Assembly (NCBI RefSeq): GCF_900129355.1
Contig: NZ_FQVL01000008.1
Location: forward strand, 1 to 64,000
Length of the DNA: 64,000 nucleotides
Direction: 5' to 3'
Source of the DNA: Seinonella peptonophila
GTDB taxonomy: Bacteria; Bacillota; Bacilli; Thermoactinomycetales; Thermoactinomycetaceae
This document shows, in pieces, positions 18,363 to 27,019 of this stretch; position 1 is the first letter of the stretch, and each line of letters starts with the position of its first letter. The notes beneath the pieces are model-generated. The model was not told the origin of the DNA. It saw only the letters and a program-made list of their open reading frames with translations, and searched no databases. The position numbers and the translations under genes were made by a program.

Positions 18363-20732
18363 CTAGTTACGTAACGGTTTTCCTGTGCGTAACATATATT
18401 GCATTCTCGCTTGAGTTTTGGGTTGATCAATCAGATGAAGAAAAGCCTCCCTTTCCAAATCAAGTAGATACTCTTCGGTCACTTCTGTTCCCTCTGGAAG
18501 ATCTCCACCAGCTAAGACATATGCCAATTTCTCTGCAATTGTCACATCATGATCGGTTAACTTACCTGCTAATTGAAAATCGTAAATTGCCATCTTTAAT
18601 GTGCTATAGCCTGTGTTACCTACTACAGCCAGTTTTCCAATGCTTGATGCACGATATCCAGTCTCTGCTAAAGCGGTTACTTGCTGCTTTGCATCAAATA
18701 GGAGCTGATCATTTCGAATCGTTGTACGATCTATAGAACGAAGATAGCCCAAACGTCTCGCTTCTTCAGCGCTTGTAGAGACAGTAGCCAATGCTATCTG
18801 CTGAAAGAGCTGATTGACAGCTTCTTGACGTGCAACTGGATGCTTCGCATTTTTTGTCATTCGAACCAGCATTTCTTTACAACCACCTCCAGCCGGAATC
18901 AAGCCAACAGCCGTTTCGACGAGACCCATATAAGTTTCAGTACTTGCTTGTACTTGATCCGCTGGCAGACAAAGTTCTACCCCACCTCCTAATGTCCGAC
19001 CATATGGGGCAACAACAACTGGTTTTTCAACTGTTCGAATCGAAGCAAGAGTCTGTTGAAAGCTGCGAATAATCCCCTCTATCTCATCCCAATTTTGCTC
19101 CTGTGCTTCTAGTAGCATCAGCATTAAATTTGCACCTACGCAAAAGTGTGGCGCTACACTCCCGATCACAAGTCCCCGAAATCGTCGATCTACCTCATCG
19201 ATAGAGCGTTGCAGAATATTGATAAAATCAGGACCAATCGCACCTTTTGGAGCATGGAAATCTAGACAAGCGATGCCATCACCGAGATCGAGCAGTGTTC
19301 CTCCCTGATTTTGTGTGATGACATGAGAACTTTTTCGCCAATTTTTTAATGGAATTGCCTTATCATGGATGGGGTAATCAATCAAAGCACCAGAAGGATG
19401 AGCTATTTTTATTGATCCTTCTACTTGAGGATAGAAGCTAGGATGTTCTTTTCTGAGTAAAGACTCTATCCATGCGGGCAATTTGTCTCCCTCTTGCTTC
19501 ATTCGTTCCGCCACTTTTTCTACTCCAAGTGCCTCCCATACTTCAAATGGACCCAACTCCCAATGAAATCCCCAACGCATTGCTTGATCAATCTGTAATG
19601 GATGATCAGCGATATCACTTATTTGTCTGGCTGAATAAAGTAAAATTTTCTTGGTAATCTCCCAAGCAAATTTCCCTGCTGGATCATCTGCAAAGAGTAA
19701 TAATTGCAATCTTTTCGGCAAAGAGCCTATTTGCTTTGCCTGCATCATTGCTGGTGTGATGTAATTTTCTCTTTTCACATATTGAAAACTTGTTGTGTCA
19801 AGTACTTTGATCCCACTTCCGTCTTTTAAATAAAATCCCTGACCACTCTTTTGCCCAAGCCATCCTTTTTGTACCAACTGATCAATCGATGATGATAATT
19901 GAAAAACACTTTGATCTTCTTCATCCGAGCTCCTGTCTAAAACATTGCGAACAACGTGGCAATAGGTATCAAGTCCAACTAGATCAAGCGTTCGAAATGT
20001 GGCACTTTTCGGTCGCCCCATCAGACGCCCTGTAATTGCATCAACAGCATCAAAGCGCAATGCAAACCGCTCCATCGCTTGTAGGGTTACTTGAATTCCA
20101 TAGGTGCCGATTCGATTGGCAATAAAATTAGGTGTATCCTTACAGATCACTACACCTTTTCCTAAGCGCTCTTCTGCCCAATCTTGTACTTGATTTACCA
20201 CTTTTTTCTTTGTCCACTCAGTAGGAATCAGTTCAAGTAACTTCATATAACGCGGAGGGTTAAAGAAGTGTGTGCCAAGAAAATGGGCACGAAAAGCAGC
20301 CGTTCGCTCTCTGACCATTTCATGAAGTGAAATTCCTGACGTGTTAGAACTAACAATTGTACCTGGTTGCCAATATTGTTCAATCTGGGCAAAAAGTTGC
20401 TGTTTAATCGGCAACTGCTCCACTACAACCTCAATAATCCAGTCAACTTCAGCTAGCCGTGATAAGTGATCGGTCATGTTTCCTATTTCAATGTTGGACA
20501 GCACCTCTGGGGAATAGATTGGCGAAGGTCGCTCTTTCGATAAGCGATTCAATCCTTGCTGAGCGAAGCGATTTCTTACTCTTGAATCTGATAATGTAAG
20601 ACCTAGTCGCATTTCCTCCTCATTTAATGCAGTTGGCAAGATGTCAAGTAAAAGGGTCTTGATTCCTACATTTGCACAATGAGCAGCAATAGCAGCCCCC
20701 ATCACACCTGCGCCCAGTACAGCCACCTTCAT
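18363..20732 (-). CDS. fadN: 3-hydroxyacyl-CoA dehydrogenase/enoyl-CoA hydratase FadN
   Basis: A 789-residue bifunctional beta-oxidation enzyme. It starts with the NAD-binding Rossmann motif KVAVLGAGVMGAAIAAHCA, followed by SSNTSGISLHEM, HFFNPPRYMKLLE (catalytic His/Asn) and two dehydrogenase C-terminal domains; the hydratase-like crotonase domain is at about residues 480-690, with AHFCVGANL and PYGRTLGGGVELCLPAD. The start is the ATG encoding MKVAVLG: GGGGG precedes it, and the upstream frame extension overlaps that site. First gene of fadN-fadA-fadE. I found no clear FadR palindrome upstream. Confidence 0.95.
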   Translation of the reverse strand: MKVAVLGAGVMGAAIAAHCANVGIKTLLLDILPTALNEEEMRLGLTLSDSRVRNRFAQQGLNRLSKERPSPIYSPEVLSNIEIGNMTDHLSRLAEVDWIIEVVVEQLPIKQQLFAQIEQYWQPGTIVSSNTSGISLHEMVRERTAAFRAHFLGTHFFNPPRYMKLLELIPTEWTKKKVVNQVQDWAEERLGKGVVICKDTPNFIANRIGTYGIQVTLQAMERFALRFDAVDAITGRLMGRPKSATFRTLDLVGLDTYCHVVRNVLDRSSDEEDQSVFQLSSSIDQLVQKGWLGQKSGQGFYLKDGSGIKVLDTTSFQYVKRENYITPAMMQAKQIGSLPKRLQLLLFADDPAGKFAWEITKKILLYSARQISDIADHPLQIDQAMRWGFHWELGPFEVWEALGVEKVAERMKQEGDKLPAWIESLLRKEHPSFYPQVEGSIKIAHPSGALIDYPIHDKAIPLKNWRKSSHVITQNQGGTLLDLGDGIACLDFHAPKGAIGPDFINILQRSIDEVDRRFRGLVIGSVAPHFCVGANLMLMLLEAQEQNWDEIEGIIRSFQQTLASIRTVEKPVVVAPYGRTLGGGVELCLPADQVQASTETYMGLVETAVGLIPAGGGCKEMLVRMTKNAKHPVARQEAVNQLFQQIALATVSTSAEEARRLGYLRSIDRTTIRNDQLLFDAKQQVTALAETGYRASSIGKLAVVGNTGYSTLKMAIYDFQLAGKLTDHDVTIAEKLAYVLAGGDLPEGTEVTEEYLLDLEREAFLHLIDQPKTQARMQYMLRTGKPLRN

Positions 20733-20894
20733 TTCATTGCCCCCTATCAATTCAGTGATTCATCATCCATCTAATCGACCTGATATTTTCCTATATATTC
20801 TATCTATATAGAATTAATCAATTCATCTGAACTAATTTTATTATACCAATCAATTCCTAGTGACGTTAAGTATTGTTGAGGGAATGGGTTCATC

Positions 20895-21135
20895 TTGTAG
20901 ACAAATCCTAGTGATCGGCGGCTCGTGCTCGTGGTTCTCGGCGACGCTCCGAACTGGGCTAGCTAGGATGTGGGTCTGTTCGCGTTCTGTCAACCTTCGC
21001 GGTCGGGCAAAACTTCGGCATCCGCCTGCGGAGACTCGAACAGTTTGCCCGAAAAGAAAATACCGCTTCAGCTACCATTCCGCTAAGTTGCGCGGGATCA
21101 CCTCTCCACTCGCTCATTCGGTTTTGCTTCAGTCT
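20895..21135. repeat. Intergenic element with conserved ends, copy B
   Basis: A 241-bp segment starting TTGTAGACAAA and ending GGTTTTGCTTCAGTCT, the same ends as copies A and C. The interior is GC-rich and unrelated to theirs. It fills most of the gap between fadN and the rib riboswitch. TTAAGTAT occurs shortly outside each end, a possible short flanking duplication. The 101-codon frame across it looks random. Confidence 0.5.
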
Positions 21136-21212
21136 AATTCACTTACTTTTTTTAAGTATCTCTAGACTTTTATCCTATAATTGGGTATACTCTTCTTGTA
21201 ACAATTGCATAA

Positions 21213-21350
21213 GCATCCTTCGGGGCAGGGTGAAACTCCCGACCGGCGGTGATGGTGATGGATCAATCACCTCAGTCCGTGACCCGCTAATCGCGGTGGA
21301 TTCGGTGCAACTCCGAAGCCGACAGTAATAGTCTGGATGGGAGAAGGATG
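21213..21350 (+). ncRNA. FMN riboswitch (RFN element)
   Basis: The aptamer core is clear: CGGGGCAGGGTGAAA, ACCGGCGGTGAT, CAGTCCGTGACCC, GGTGGATTCGGTGCAA, CCGACAGTAATAGTC and the closing GGATGGGAGAAGGATG, paired with CATCCTTC at the start. It stands about 160 nt before ribD and controls the rib operon by sensing FMN. Confidence 0.97.
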
Positions 21351-21461
21351 GTGGATCGTAGACTCGCATAGAGGCGTGTTATTTTTCAATGGAGCTATAT
21401 TTAATGCTGCCTTTGACACAAATGCCTCATTGCTTGAGTTTATTTGAAGATGCCAAACAAT

Positions 21462-21493
21462 CTCTCACTGCCCTCGGTAGTGGGAGTTTTTTT
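21462..21493 (+). terminator. Riboswitch-controlled terminator before ribD
   Basis: CTCTCACT (21462-21469) pairs with AGTGGGAG (21479-21486) and is followed by seven T, ending 16 nt before the ribD start. This is the expected expression platform: FMN binding favours it and stops transcription. Confidence 0.9.
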
Positions 21494-21508
21494 ATGAGGG
21501 GAGTTTTT

Positions 21509-22621
21509 ATGAAAACAGATCAAGACTGGATGAAGCTAGCACTTACCTTAGCAGAAGCTACAACAGGGCAAACCGGTTCTAATCCAATGGTTGGAGCTGT
21601 TGTGATCAATGATGGACGCCTAGTTGGTCAAGGAGCACACCTGCGTCGAGGAGAAGCACACGCAGAAGTGCACGCACTTCAGATGGCAGGTGAACGTGCG
21701 AGAGGTGGGACAATCTATGTCACACTAGAGCCATGTAACCATCATGGACAGACACCACCTTGTACAGAAGCAATTTTAAAAACAGGCATTCAACGAGTTG
21801 TAGTCGGTTCAACAGACCCTGATTCTCGTGTGTCAGGACAGGGAATCGCTCGTTTACAACAAGCTGGTCTTGAAGTGAAGACTCATGTACTGCAAGAGGA
21901 GTGCAACCGATTAAACGAGGCTTATTTTCATCATCGATTAACTGGTTTGCCTTTCGTTACTTTAAAAATGGCGACAACACTTGATGGAAAAATCGCTTCT
22001 CATACCGGAGATAGCCGTTGGGTTACAAATGAAATATCAAGAGAGCGTGTGCATGAGCTTCGTGACCAATACCAAGCAATTTTGGTTGGCGTACAAACTG
22101 TTATTGCCGATGATCCAGAACTGACCACTCGCTTTAAAATCGGTGGAAAACATCCCATCCGCATCATAGTAGATAGTCAGCTGCGAACTCCGTTCACAGC
22201 AAAAGTGATCGATGTAAGTACTGCCCCCACCCTGATCTGTACCACCGAAGCAGCGATGAAATCAGAACATGCTGAGCAGTTTCAAGCAAAAGGAGTCCAA
22301 TTGCTTGAATGCGGAGCAGGCAATCGTGTTGATCTTGGCCTCATGCTTCAACAACTTGGCAAACAAGGAATCCTCAGCCTGTTAGTCGAGGGCGGTGGAA
22401 CGATCAACGGGTCTCTATTGGCTGAACATCGTGTACAAAAAGTGATTGCCTTTATTGCGCCCAAAATACTTGGTGGGAAAAGAAGCCTCTCCGCCATTGG
22501 TGATCCAAGCCCCGATCGAATGGCAGATGCAATTGAATTAGATCAAATTAGCTGGGAGCAATATGGTAACGATCTATGTGTAACAGGGTATGTGAAACCA
22601 ACAACGAGTGATGAAAAATAG
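21509..22621 (+). CDS. ribD: Bifunctional pyrimidine deaminase/reductase RibD
   Basis: A 370-residue enzyme with an N-terminal cytidine-deaminase-like domain (zinc ligands in HAEVHAL and EPCNHHGQTPPC) and a C-terminal RibD reductase domain (TTLDGKIASHTGDSRWVT, LVEGGGTINGSLL). It carries out two steps from the GTP-cyclohydrolase II product. I start at ATG 21509 after GAGGGGAG; frame-open starts farther upstream lie inside the terminator and riboswitch platform. First gene of ribD-ribE-ribBA-ribH under the FMN riboswitch. Confidence 0.96.
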   Translation: MKTDQDWMKLALTLAEATTGQTGSNPMVGAVVINDGRLVGQGAHLRRGEAHAEVHALQMAGERARGGTIYVTLEPCNHHGQTPPCTEAILKTGIQRVVVGSTDPDSRVSGQGIARLQQAGLEVKTHVLQEECNRLNEAYFHHRLTGLPFVTLKMATTLDGKIASHTGDSRWVTNEISRERVHELRDQYQAILVGVQTVIADDPELTTRFKIGGKHPIRIIVDSQLRTPFTAKVIDVSTAPTLICTTEAAMKSEHAEQFQAKGVQLLECGAGNRVDLGLMLQQLGKQGILSLLVEGGGTINGSLLAEHRVQKVIAFIAPKILGGKRSLSAIGDPSPDRMADAIELDQISWEQYGNDLCVTGYVKPTTSDEK

Positions 22622-22663
22622 ATCAAATCTGATAAGAAATACCATATAGAAAGGAATTTATCT

Positions 22664-23293
22664 ATGTTTACTGGGTTGATTGAAGAAGTAGGCACTATCC
22701 TGGATCTAAAGTCAAATGGTGACTCAATGGTGCTTACAATTGGATGCAAACATGTTTTACAGGATGCTGCTGTCGGAGATAGTATCGCAATCGATGGGAT
22801 TTGTCTCACTGTTACAGAGCTACACGAAAATGCTTTTGTTGCAGATGCAATCCCAGAAACTGTTGAACGAACCCATCTACCTACAATCCGTCTTGGCGCG
22901 AAGGTAAACCTTGAACGTGCCATGGCAATGGGTGATCGTCTAGGTGGTCATTTGGTGCAAGGTCATGTGGATGGAACGGCAAAATTAATTGAGAAAAAAG
23001 CAAGAGGTACAGAAGTTCTATTTCGTTTTCAAATCGAGCCATCATTTACTCGCTATATGATTGAAAAAGGGTCAATCACCATCAATGGCATTAGCCTGAC
23101 GCTTGTCGAAGCCACCGAGACTACTTTTGCTGTATCGATTATTCCACACACATTGGAAGTAACCAATATGGGTCAGCTTTCGATTGGTGATTCTGTCAAC
23201 ATCGAATGCGATTTACTTGGGAAATATATTGCCAAACTAATCTCCAAAACCGAACCGATCCCTACATCTTTCTCAGTTGAACAAATGCAGTAA
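22664..23293 (+). CDS. ribE: Riboflavin synthase alpha chain
   Basis: A 209-residue protein made of two lumazine-binding repeats: FTGLIEEVGTI...VGDSIAIDGICLTVTEL and RLGGHLVQGHVDGTAKL...GSITINGISLTLVEA. It dismutates two dimethyl-ribityllumazines to riboflavin and forms a trimer, usually with the RibH capsid. AAAGGA precedes the ATG. Second gene of the rib operon, 42 bp after ribD. Confidence 0.96.
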   Translation: MFTGLIEEVGTILDLKSNGDSMVLTIGCKHVLQDAAVGDSIAIDGICLTVTELHENAFVADAIPETVERTHLPTIRLGAKVNLERAMAMGDRLGGHLVQGHVDGTAKLIEKKARGTEVLFRFQIEPSFTRYMIEKGSITINGISLTLVEATETTFAVSIIPHTLEVTNMGQLSIGDSVNIECDLLGKYIAKLISKTEPIPTSFSVEQMQ

Positions 23294-23323
23294 AAAACCA
23301 ACTCACCTAAGGAGAGATTCGAA

Positions 23324-24517
23324 ATGTTTGATTCAATTGAAGCTGCGATAGAAGATTTGAAACAAGGAAAAGTGATTATTGTTGTAGATGATGAAGACCG
23401 TGAAAATGAGGGTGATCTATTAGCTTTGGCTGAACACGCTACTCCCGAAGTAGTCAATTTTATGGTCACTTATGGACGTGGACTTCTTTGTGCTCCGATT
23501 ACGGAAGAGAAGGCACGAGAACTGGATATTCCTTTAATGGTTGATCAGAATACAGACCGCCATGGAACTGCCTTTACAGTTTCCATCGATGGAGTTAATA
23601 CAAATACTGGTATTTCTGCCCATGAACGGGCTGAGACTGTACAATTGATGATCAACCCACAAAGCCAGCCATCTGACTTTCGCAGACCTGGTCATGTTTT
23701 CCCTTTAATTGCCCAATCGGGTGGGGTTTTACGTCGTGCTGGACACACAGAAGCAGCGATCGACTTAGCTCGTCTCTCACATTCGATACCTGCTGCGATT
23801 ATCTGTGAGGTATTAAACGAAGATGGAACAATGGCTCGAGTACCTGATTTAGAAAAAATGAAACAAAAACATGGGCTGAAAATGATCACCATTCAAGAAT
23901 TAATTAACTATCGAAATCAAAGAGAATCATTAGTTACACGAGAAGTGACAATCAACCTTCCTACAGATTATGGTCAATTCCAAATGGTTGGTTTTTCCAA
24001 TTTAATTGATCATAAAGAACATGTCGCACTTGTAAAAGGCACCATTGATCCAGACCAACCAATCATGGTACGCGTTCACTCTGAATGCCTAACAGGTGAT
24101 GTCTTTGGTTCAGAGCGTTGCGATTGTGGACCTCAACTTCATGCTGCATTGCAACAAATTGAACGCGAAGGTCAAGGTGTTTTACTTTATATGCGCCAGG
24201 AAGGCCGTGGAATCGGTCTTTTGAACAAACTTCGCGCCTATAAACTACAACAAGAGGGCTATGATACAGTTGAAGCCAACTTAAAACTTGGTTTCCCTGA
24301 TGATCTTCGCGATTATGGTATCGGCGCACAGATTTTACAAAACCTTGGCGTGCGCAAAATTCGTCTCTTAACCAATAATCCGCGTAAAATCAAGGGCTTA
24401 AAAGGCTATGGGCTTGAAGTGGTTGAAACACTTCCTATCGAATTACCTTCTAATGAAAATAACTATAAATACTTACAAACAAAGAAAGAAAAACTAGGAC
24501 ATTTGCTCCATTTATAA
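23324..24517 (+). CDS. ribBA: Bifunctional DHBP synthase/GTP cyclohydrolase II RibBA
   Basis: A 397-residue fusion. The N-terminal DHBP synthase domain (residues 1-200) has [13 protein letters not shown] and [13 protein letters not shown]. The C-terminal GTP cyclohydrolase II domain has [21 protein letters not shown] (zinc cysteines) and [16 protein letters not shown]. It supplies both precursors of the pathway, from ribulose-5-phosphate and GTP. Third gene of the rib operon, with AAGGAGAG before the ATG. Confidence 0.97.
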   Translation: MFDSIEAAIEDLKQGKVIIVVDDEDRENEGDLLALAEHATPEVVNFMVTYGRGLLCAPITEEKARELDIPLMVDQNTDRHGTAFTVSIDGVNTNTGISAHERAETVQLMINPQSQPSDFRRPGHVFPLIAQSGGVLRRAGHTEAAIDLARLSHSIPAAIICEVLNEDGTMARVPDLEKMKQKHGLKMITIQELINYRNQRESLVTREVTINLPTDYGQFQMVGFSNLIDHKEHVALVKGTIDPDQPIMVRVHSECLTGDVFGSERCDCGPQLHAALQQIEREGQGVLLYMRQEGRGIGLLNKLRAYKLQQEGYDTVEANLKLGFPDDLRDYGIGAQILQNLGVRKIRLLTNNPRKIKGLKGYGLEVVETLPIELPSNENNYKYLQTKKEKLGHLLHL

Positions 24518-24552
24518 AATAAGATATCGATATATTCGAGAGGATGTTACCA

Positions 24553-25023
24553 ATGGGAAATTTATTTGAGGGAAGTTTGATAGGCACTGATCTACGGGTT
24601 GCTATTGTTGTAAGTCGTTTTAACGATTTTATCACCAAAGAATTATTAAGCGGAGCGGAAAATGCCTTACTCCGCCATGGAGTTGCAAAAGAGCAGATTG
24701 ACATTGCCTGGGTGCCGGGCGCCTTTGAACTTCCTCTTATCGCTGACCAACTCGCAGCCACAGGAAATTATGATGCGATTATCGCTTTAGGCGCCGTGAT
24801 TCGAGGCGCTACTACACATTATGACTATGTCTGTAGCGAAGCTGCTAAAGGGATTGCCGCAGCTAGCATGCGTCATCGTTTACCTGTCCTCTTTGGCGTA
24901 CTCACCACTGAAAACATTGAACAAGCAATTGAACGATCAGGTACCAAAGCTGGTAATAAAGGTTGGGAAATCGCTGTCAATGCAATTGAAATGGCTAATC
25001 TACAAAAACAGATCCAGTCATAA
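24553..25023 (+). CDS. ribH: 6,7-dimethyl-8-ribityllumazine synthase
   Basis: A 156-residue lumazine synthase, which condenses the RibD and RibB products and assembles into pentamers or 60-mers. Typical segments are [42 protein letters not shown] with the catalytic His, [25 protein letters not shown] prefer the ATG encoding MGNLFEG (24553), spaced from AGAGG, over one three codons earlier. Last gene of the operon. Confidence 0.97.
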   Translation: MGNLFEGSLIGTDLRVAIVVSRFNDFITKELLSGAENALLRHGVAKEQIDIAWVPGAFELPLIADQLAATGNYDAIIALGAVIRGATTHYDYVCSEAAKGIAAASMRHRLPVLFGVLTTENIEQAIERSGTKAGNKGWEIAVNAIEMANLQKQIQS

Positions 25024-25080
25024 ATCAAGCAAGTCAAATAAATAACGATTCATTAGTCTGTCATGAGAGAAGGAGAATCG

Positions 25081-25980
25081 ATGAAGTTGAAAGAATTAGG
25101 GGCTCTCTTTTTATTGGCATCCATGTGGGGAGCCTCTTTTTTATTTATCCGGGTCGCCGCTCCAGCGTTTGGTCCGTTTTTACTTGTAGATCTGCGTGTA
25201 CTTATCGCTGGACTTGCACTACTTATCTATGCTTTTCTGATTAAACAACGACCTGACTTTCGAACGAAATGGAAAGAATATTTGATTCTAGGCGGTCTTA
25301 ATGCAGCGATCCCATTCACTTTTATCGCCGCGGCAACATTGCATCTCACCGCTTCGATGGCAGCTATTTTAAATGCGACTACCCCTTTATTTGGCGCAAT
25401 TATTGCTCGAATTTGGTTAAAAGAATCACTTACTTTTAAAAAGCTAATCGGCATTCCTCTTGGGCTAATTGGTGTTGTGATCCTAGTGGGTTGGAATACA
25501 GTTCCCTTAACGGGAACCGTTTTTCTTTCTGTTCTCTTTTCTCTCCTAGGTGCAGCAACTTATGGACTGGGGGGCGCATATGCGAATCGTACCTTTAAAC
25601 AAGAGACACCGCTCACTTTATCAATTGGACAACAACTTGCAGCAGGGATTCTCTTAATTCCGTTCCTCTTTACAAATGCAGCACCTGGGCCATTTTCCTC
25701 TACTGTTATCTTGAATCTACTCGCTTTAGCTATTATCTGTACCGCAATTGGTTATTTAATCTACTTCTACTTAATTGCACATGTAGGTTCAACTAAAACC
25801 CTTACAGTTACCTTTTTGGTACCTTTCTTTGGTGTCATCTGGGGAGCCATTTTCTTACATGAGGCAATCACTTGGGGTACAGTGCTTGGCCTAATCACTA
25901 TTTTAGGTAGTACTTTCTTGATCACAGATGTCAAATGGAAACATTCCAAACAAATGAAACGCTCCAAACATCAACAGTGA
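25081..25980 (+). CDS. EamA/DMT-family transporter
   Basis: A 299-residue membrane protein with ten predicted helices in two EamA repeats (LFLLASMWGASFLFIRVAAP in the first; a second from about residue 150). Members export amino acids, nucleobases or other small metabolites. AGAAGGAG six to seven nt before ATG 25081 sets the start. It lies 57 bp after ribH in the same direction with no visible terminator between, so it may be co-transcribed; export or import of a flavin-related compound is conceivable, but the sequence does not show it. Confidence 0.85.
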   Translation: MKLKELGALFLLASMWGASFLFIRVAAPAFGPFLLVDLRVLIAGLALLIYAFLIKQRPDFRTKWKEYLILGGLNAAIPFTFIAAATLHLTASMAAILNATTPLFGAIIARIWLKESLTFKKLIGIPLGLIGVVILVGWNTVPLTGTVFLSVLFSLLGAATYGLGGAYANRTFKQETPLTLSIGQQLAAGILLIPFLFTNAAPGPFSSTVILNLLALAIICTAIGYLIYFYLIAHVGSTKTLTVTFLVPFFGVIWGAIFLHEAITWGTVLGLITILGSTFLITDVKWKHSKQMKRSKHQQ

Positions 25981-26024
25981 TTGATTCACATCCATAACAG
26001 TCAATGTTAAAATAAGTGTTGAAT

Positions 26025-26043
26025 GAGGGTATCTCGATACCTC
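26025..26043 (+). other. Hairpin upstream of the GC-rich zinc-ribbon ORF
   Basis: GAGG and CTC outer arms with an inner GTATC/GATAC stem, about 45 bp before the small ORF. It may end the eamA transcript, but no T tract follows, or it may belong to the leader of the ORF. Confidence 0.35.
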
Positions 26044-26089
26044 AACTCGTGTCGAACCCGTATTGGGTGCACCAATCCTAGGAGAATTG

Positions 26090-26242
26090 ATGGGGAAGCC
26101 TAAGGGCAAGGACAGCCCGGATCAAGGTCCCTCTCTCGATGGAGACAAGGTTACAGAGGGTGTCAGAAAAGCCCTCGGCACAAAGCACTGCGATCGGCAT
26201 GGAACCACCTTCCAGTCAAACCAAAAGTGCCCCAAGTGCTAA
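26090..26242 (+). CDS. GC-rich 50-residue zinc-ribbon-like peptide
   Basis: A short ORF with a good ribosome site (AGGAGA, four nt before ATG) ending in TAA. The product starts basic and charged (MGKPKGKDSPDQG) and ends in a C-x2-H ... C-x2-C pattern (HCDRHGTTF then CPKC as the last four residues), which would hold one zinc. 32 of 50 codons end in G or C by hand count, unlike the genes on either side. A GC-rich hairpin follows directly. Similar HGTTF...CPxC tails occur in small actinobacterial proteins as far as I recall. Function unknown. Confidence 0.6.
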   Translation: MGKPKGKDSPDQGPSLDGDKVTEGVRKALGTKHCDRHGTTFQSNQKCPKC

Positions 26243-26246
26243 ACAA

Positions 26247-26272
26247 GAGCCGTCCTAACTCAAGGGCGGCTC
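26247..26272 (+). terminator. Hairpin after the zinc-ribbon ORF
   Basis: GAGCCGTCC (26247-26255) pairs with GGGCGGCTC (26264-26272) around eight nt, starting five bases past the stop codon. No T tract follows, as with the hairpins after the first GC-rich exporter. Confidence 0.5.
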
Positions 26273-26328
26273 CTGCTGATGAAAAACTTAATTGATGAAT
26301 AGAAACATGAAATATACGGAACCACTAC

Positions 26329-26361
26329 TTTGTCGTTTTTAATCGACAAATCATTTATAAT
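26329..26361 (+). promoter_or_regulatory. Inverted 0A-box-like repeat and -10 of the PLA2-like gene
   Basis: TTTGTCG (26329-26335) and CGACAAA (26344-26350) form an inverted repeat just before TATAAT at 26356-26361. Read on the minus strand the second half is TTTGTCGAT, eight of nine bases of the Spo0A box TTTGTCRAA; the first is TTTGTCGTT. The position over the promoter suggests an operator, perhaps for Spo0A. This is inference from two short matches. Confidence 0.4.
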
Positions 26362-26391
26362 AGAAATAAAAATAGCAAAGGAGTAAATTGA

Positions 26392-26973
26392 TTGATCAAG
26401 AGAGTCTCTTTACTTGTTTGTTCGCTTATGCTTGTCGTCTTTGGAACCGCTTTCGATTTTCACTTTCCATCTTCCTTTTGGAGCAATCTAAATCTATCTA
26501 TCCCTTTTTCGATTCACATCAACCAAGAAGCAGTAGATCAAGAAGTACAACAATTATTAAAATATGTATCATATGATCCAAATGAGACTCCATCTATCCA
26601 TTTTGATGAAAAAGCAGCAAAAGAAGATCATGCTTCGATTAAAGTCATGCTAATGGGCAATATCATGGAAAATGCAGCACGCATCCATCAAACCAAAAAC
26701 ATCAAAGATATCCATCTCTACCTACCGATTTATGGAAATTGGTGTGGGCCTGGTCATGGCTCTGGAGAGACAAAAGGAGCCCTTGATGCGCAATGTAAGA
26801 CACATGACTTATGTTATAAATACGATACTGCATCAGAAGCAACCTGTGATCAAAACTTAATTGATGGAATTCGTAAGCACTATACAGAAATGAAGCCTGA
26901 TGAACAACAAGTCGCCACTGTCATTGCTTCTTTCTTCATGCTGAAAAGTAATGCCCTGAAGAAACAGTCTTAG
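26392..26973 (+). CDS. Secreted phospholipase A2-like protein
   Basis: A 193-residue protein with an N-terminal hydrophobic signal (residues 5-21) and a PLA2 core: the calcium-loop-like YGNWCGPGHGSG at about 114-125 and the active-site helix CKTHDLCY at 135-142, with His138-Asp139 as the catalytic dyad. Cysteines 118, 135, 141 and 152 could form disulphides outside the cell. PLA2s cut the sn-2 ester of phospholipids in a calcium-dependent way. Start TTG, eight nt after GGAG; a second TTG four bases upstream is out of frame. Single gene with its own promoter and terminator. The substrate is untested; the motif is clear. Confidence 0.82.
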   Translation: MIKRVSLLVCSLMLVVFGTAFDFHFPSSFWSNLNLSIPFSIHINQEAVDQEVQQLLKYVSYDPNETPSIHFDEKAAKEDHASIKVMLMGNIMENAARIHQTKNIKDIHLYLPIYGNWCGPGHGSGETKGALDAQCKTHDLCYKYDTASEATCDQNLIDGIRKHYTEMKPDEQQVATVIASFFMLKSNALKKQS

Positions 26974-26980
26974 AGCATGT

Positions 26981-27011
26981 AAGAGGTGGAGCATTACCCC
27001 ACCTCTTTTAT
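26981..27011. terminator. Bidirectional terminator
   Basis: AAGAGGTGG (26981-26989) pairs with CCACCTCTT (26999-27007), followed by TTTAT on the plus strand. It lies between the convergent PLA2-like gene and the Q-rich protein gene. Confidence 0.8.
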
Positions 27012-27019
27012 CATAGCAC

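Noticed and set aside
20733..20860. FadR operator upstream of fadN
   Set aside because: No sequence close to the TGAATGA-type palindrome was found; only AT-rich palindromes such as TCTATATAGA.
20860..21165. 101-codon frame across repeat copy B
   Set aside because: No ribosome site, runs through both element ends, composition not protein-like.
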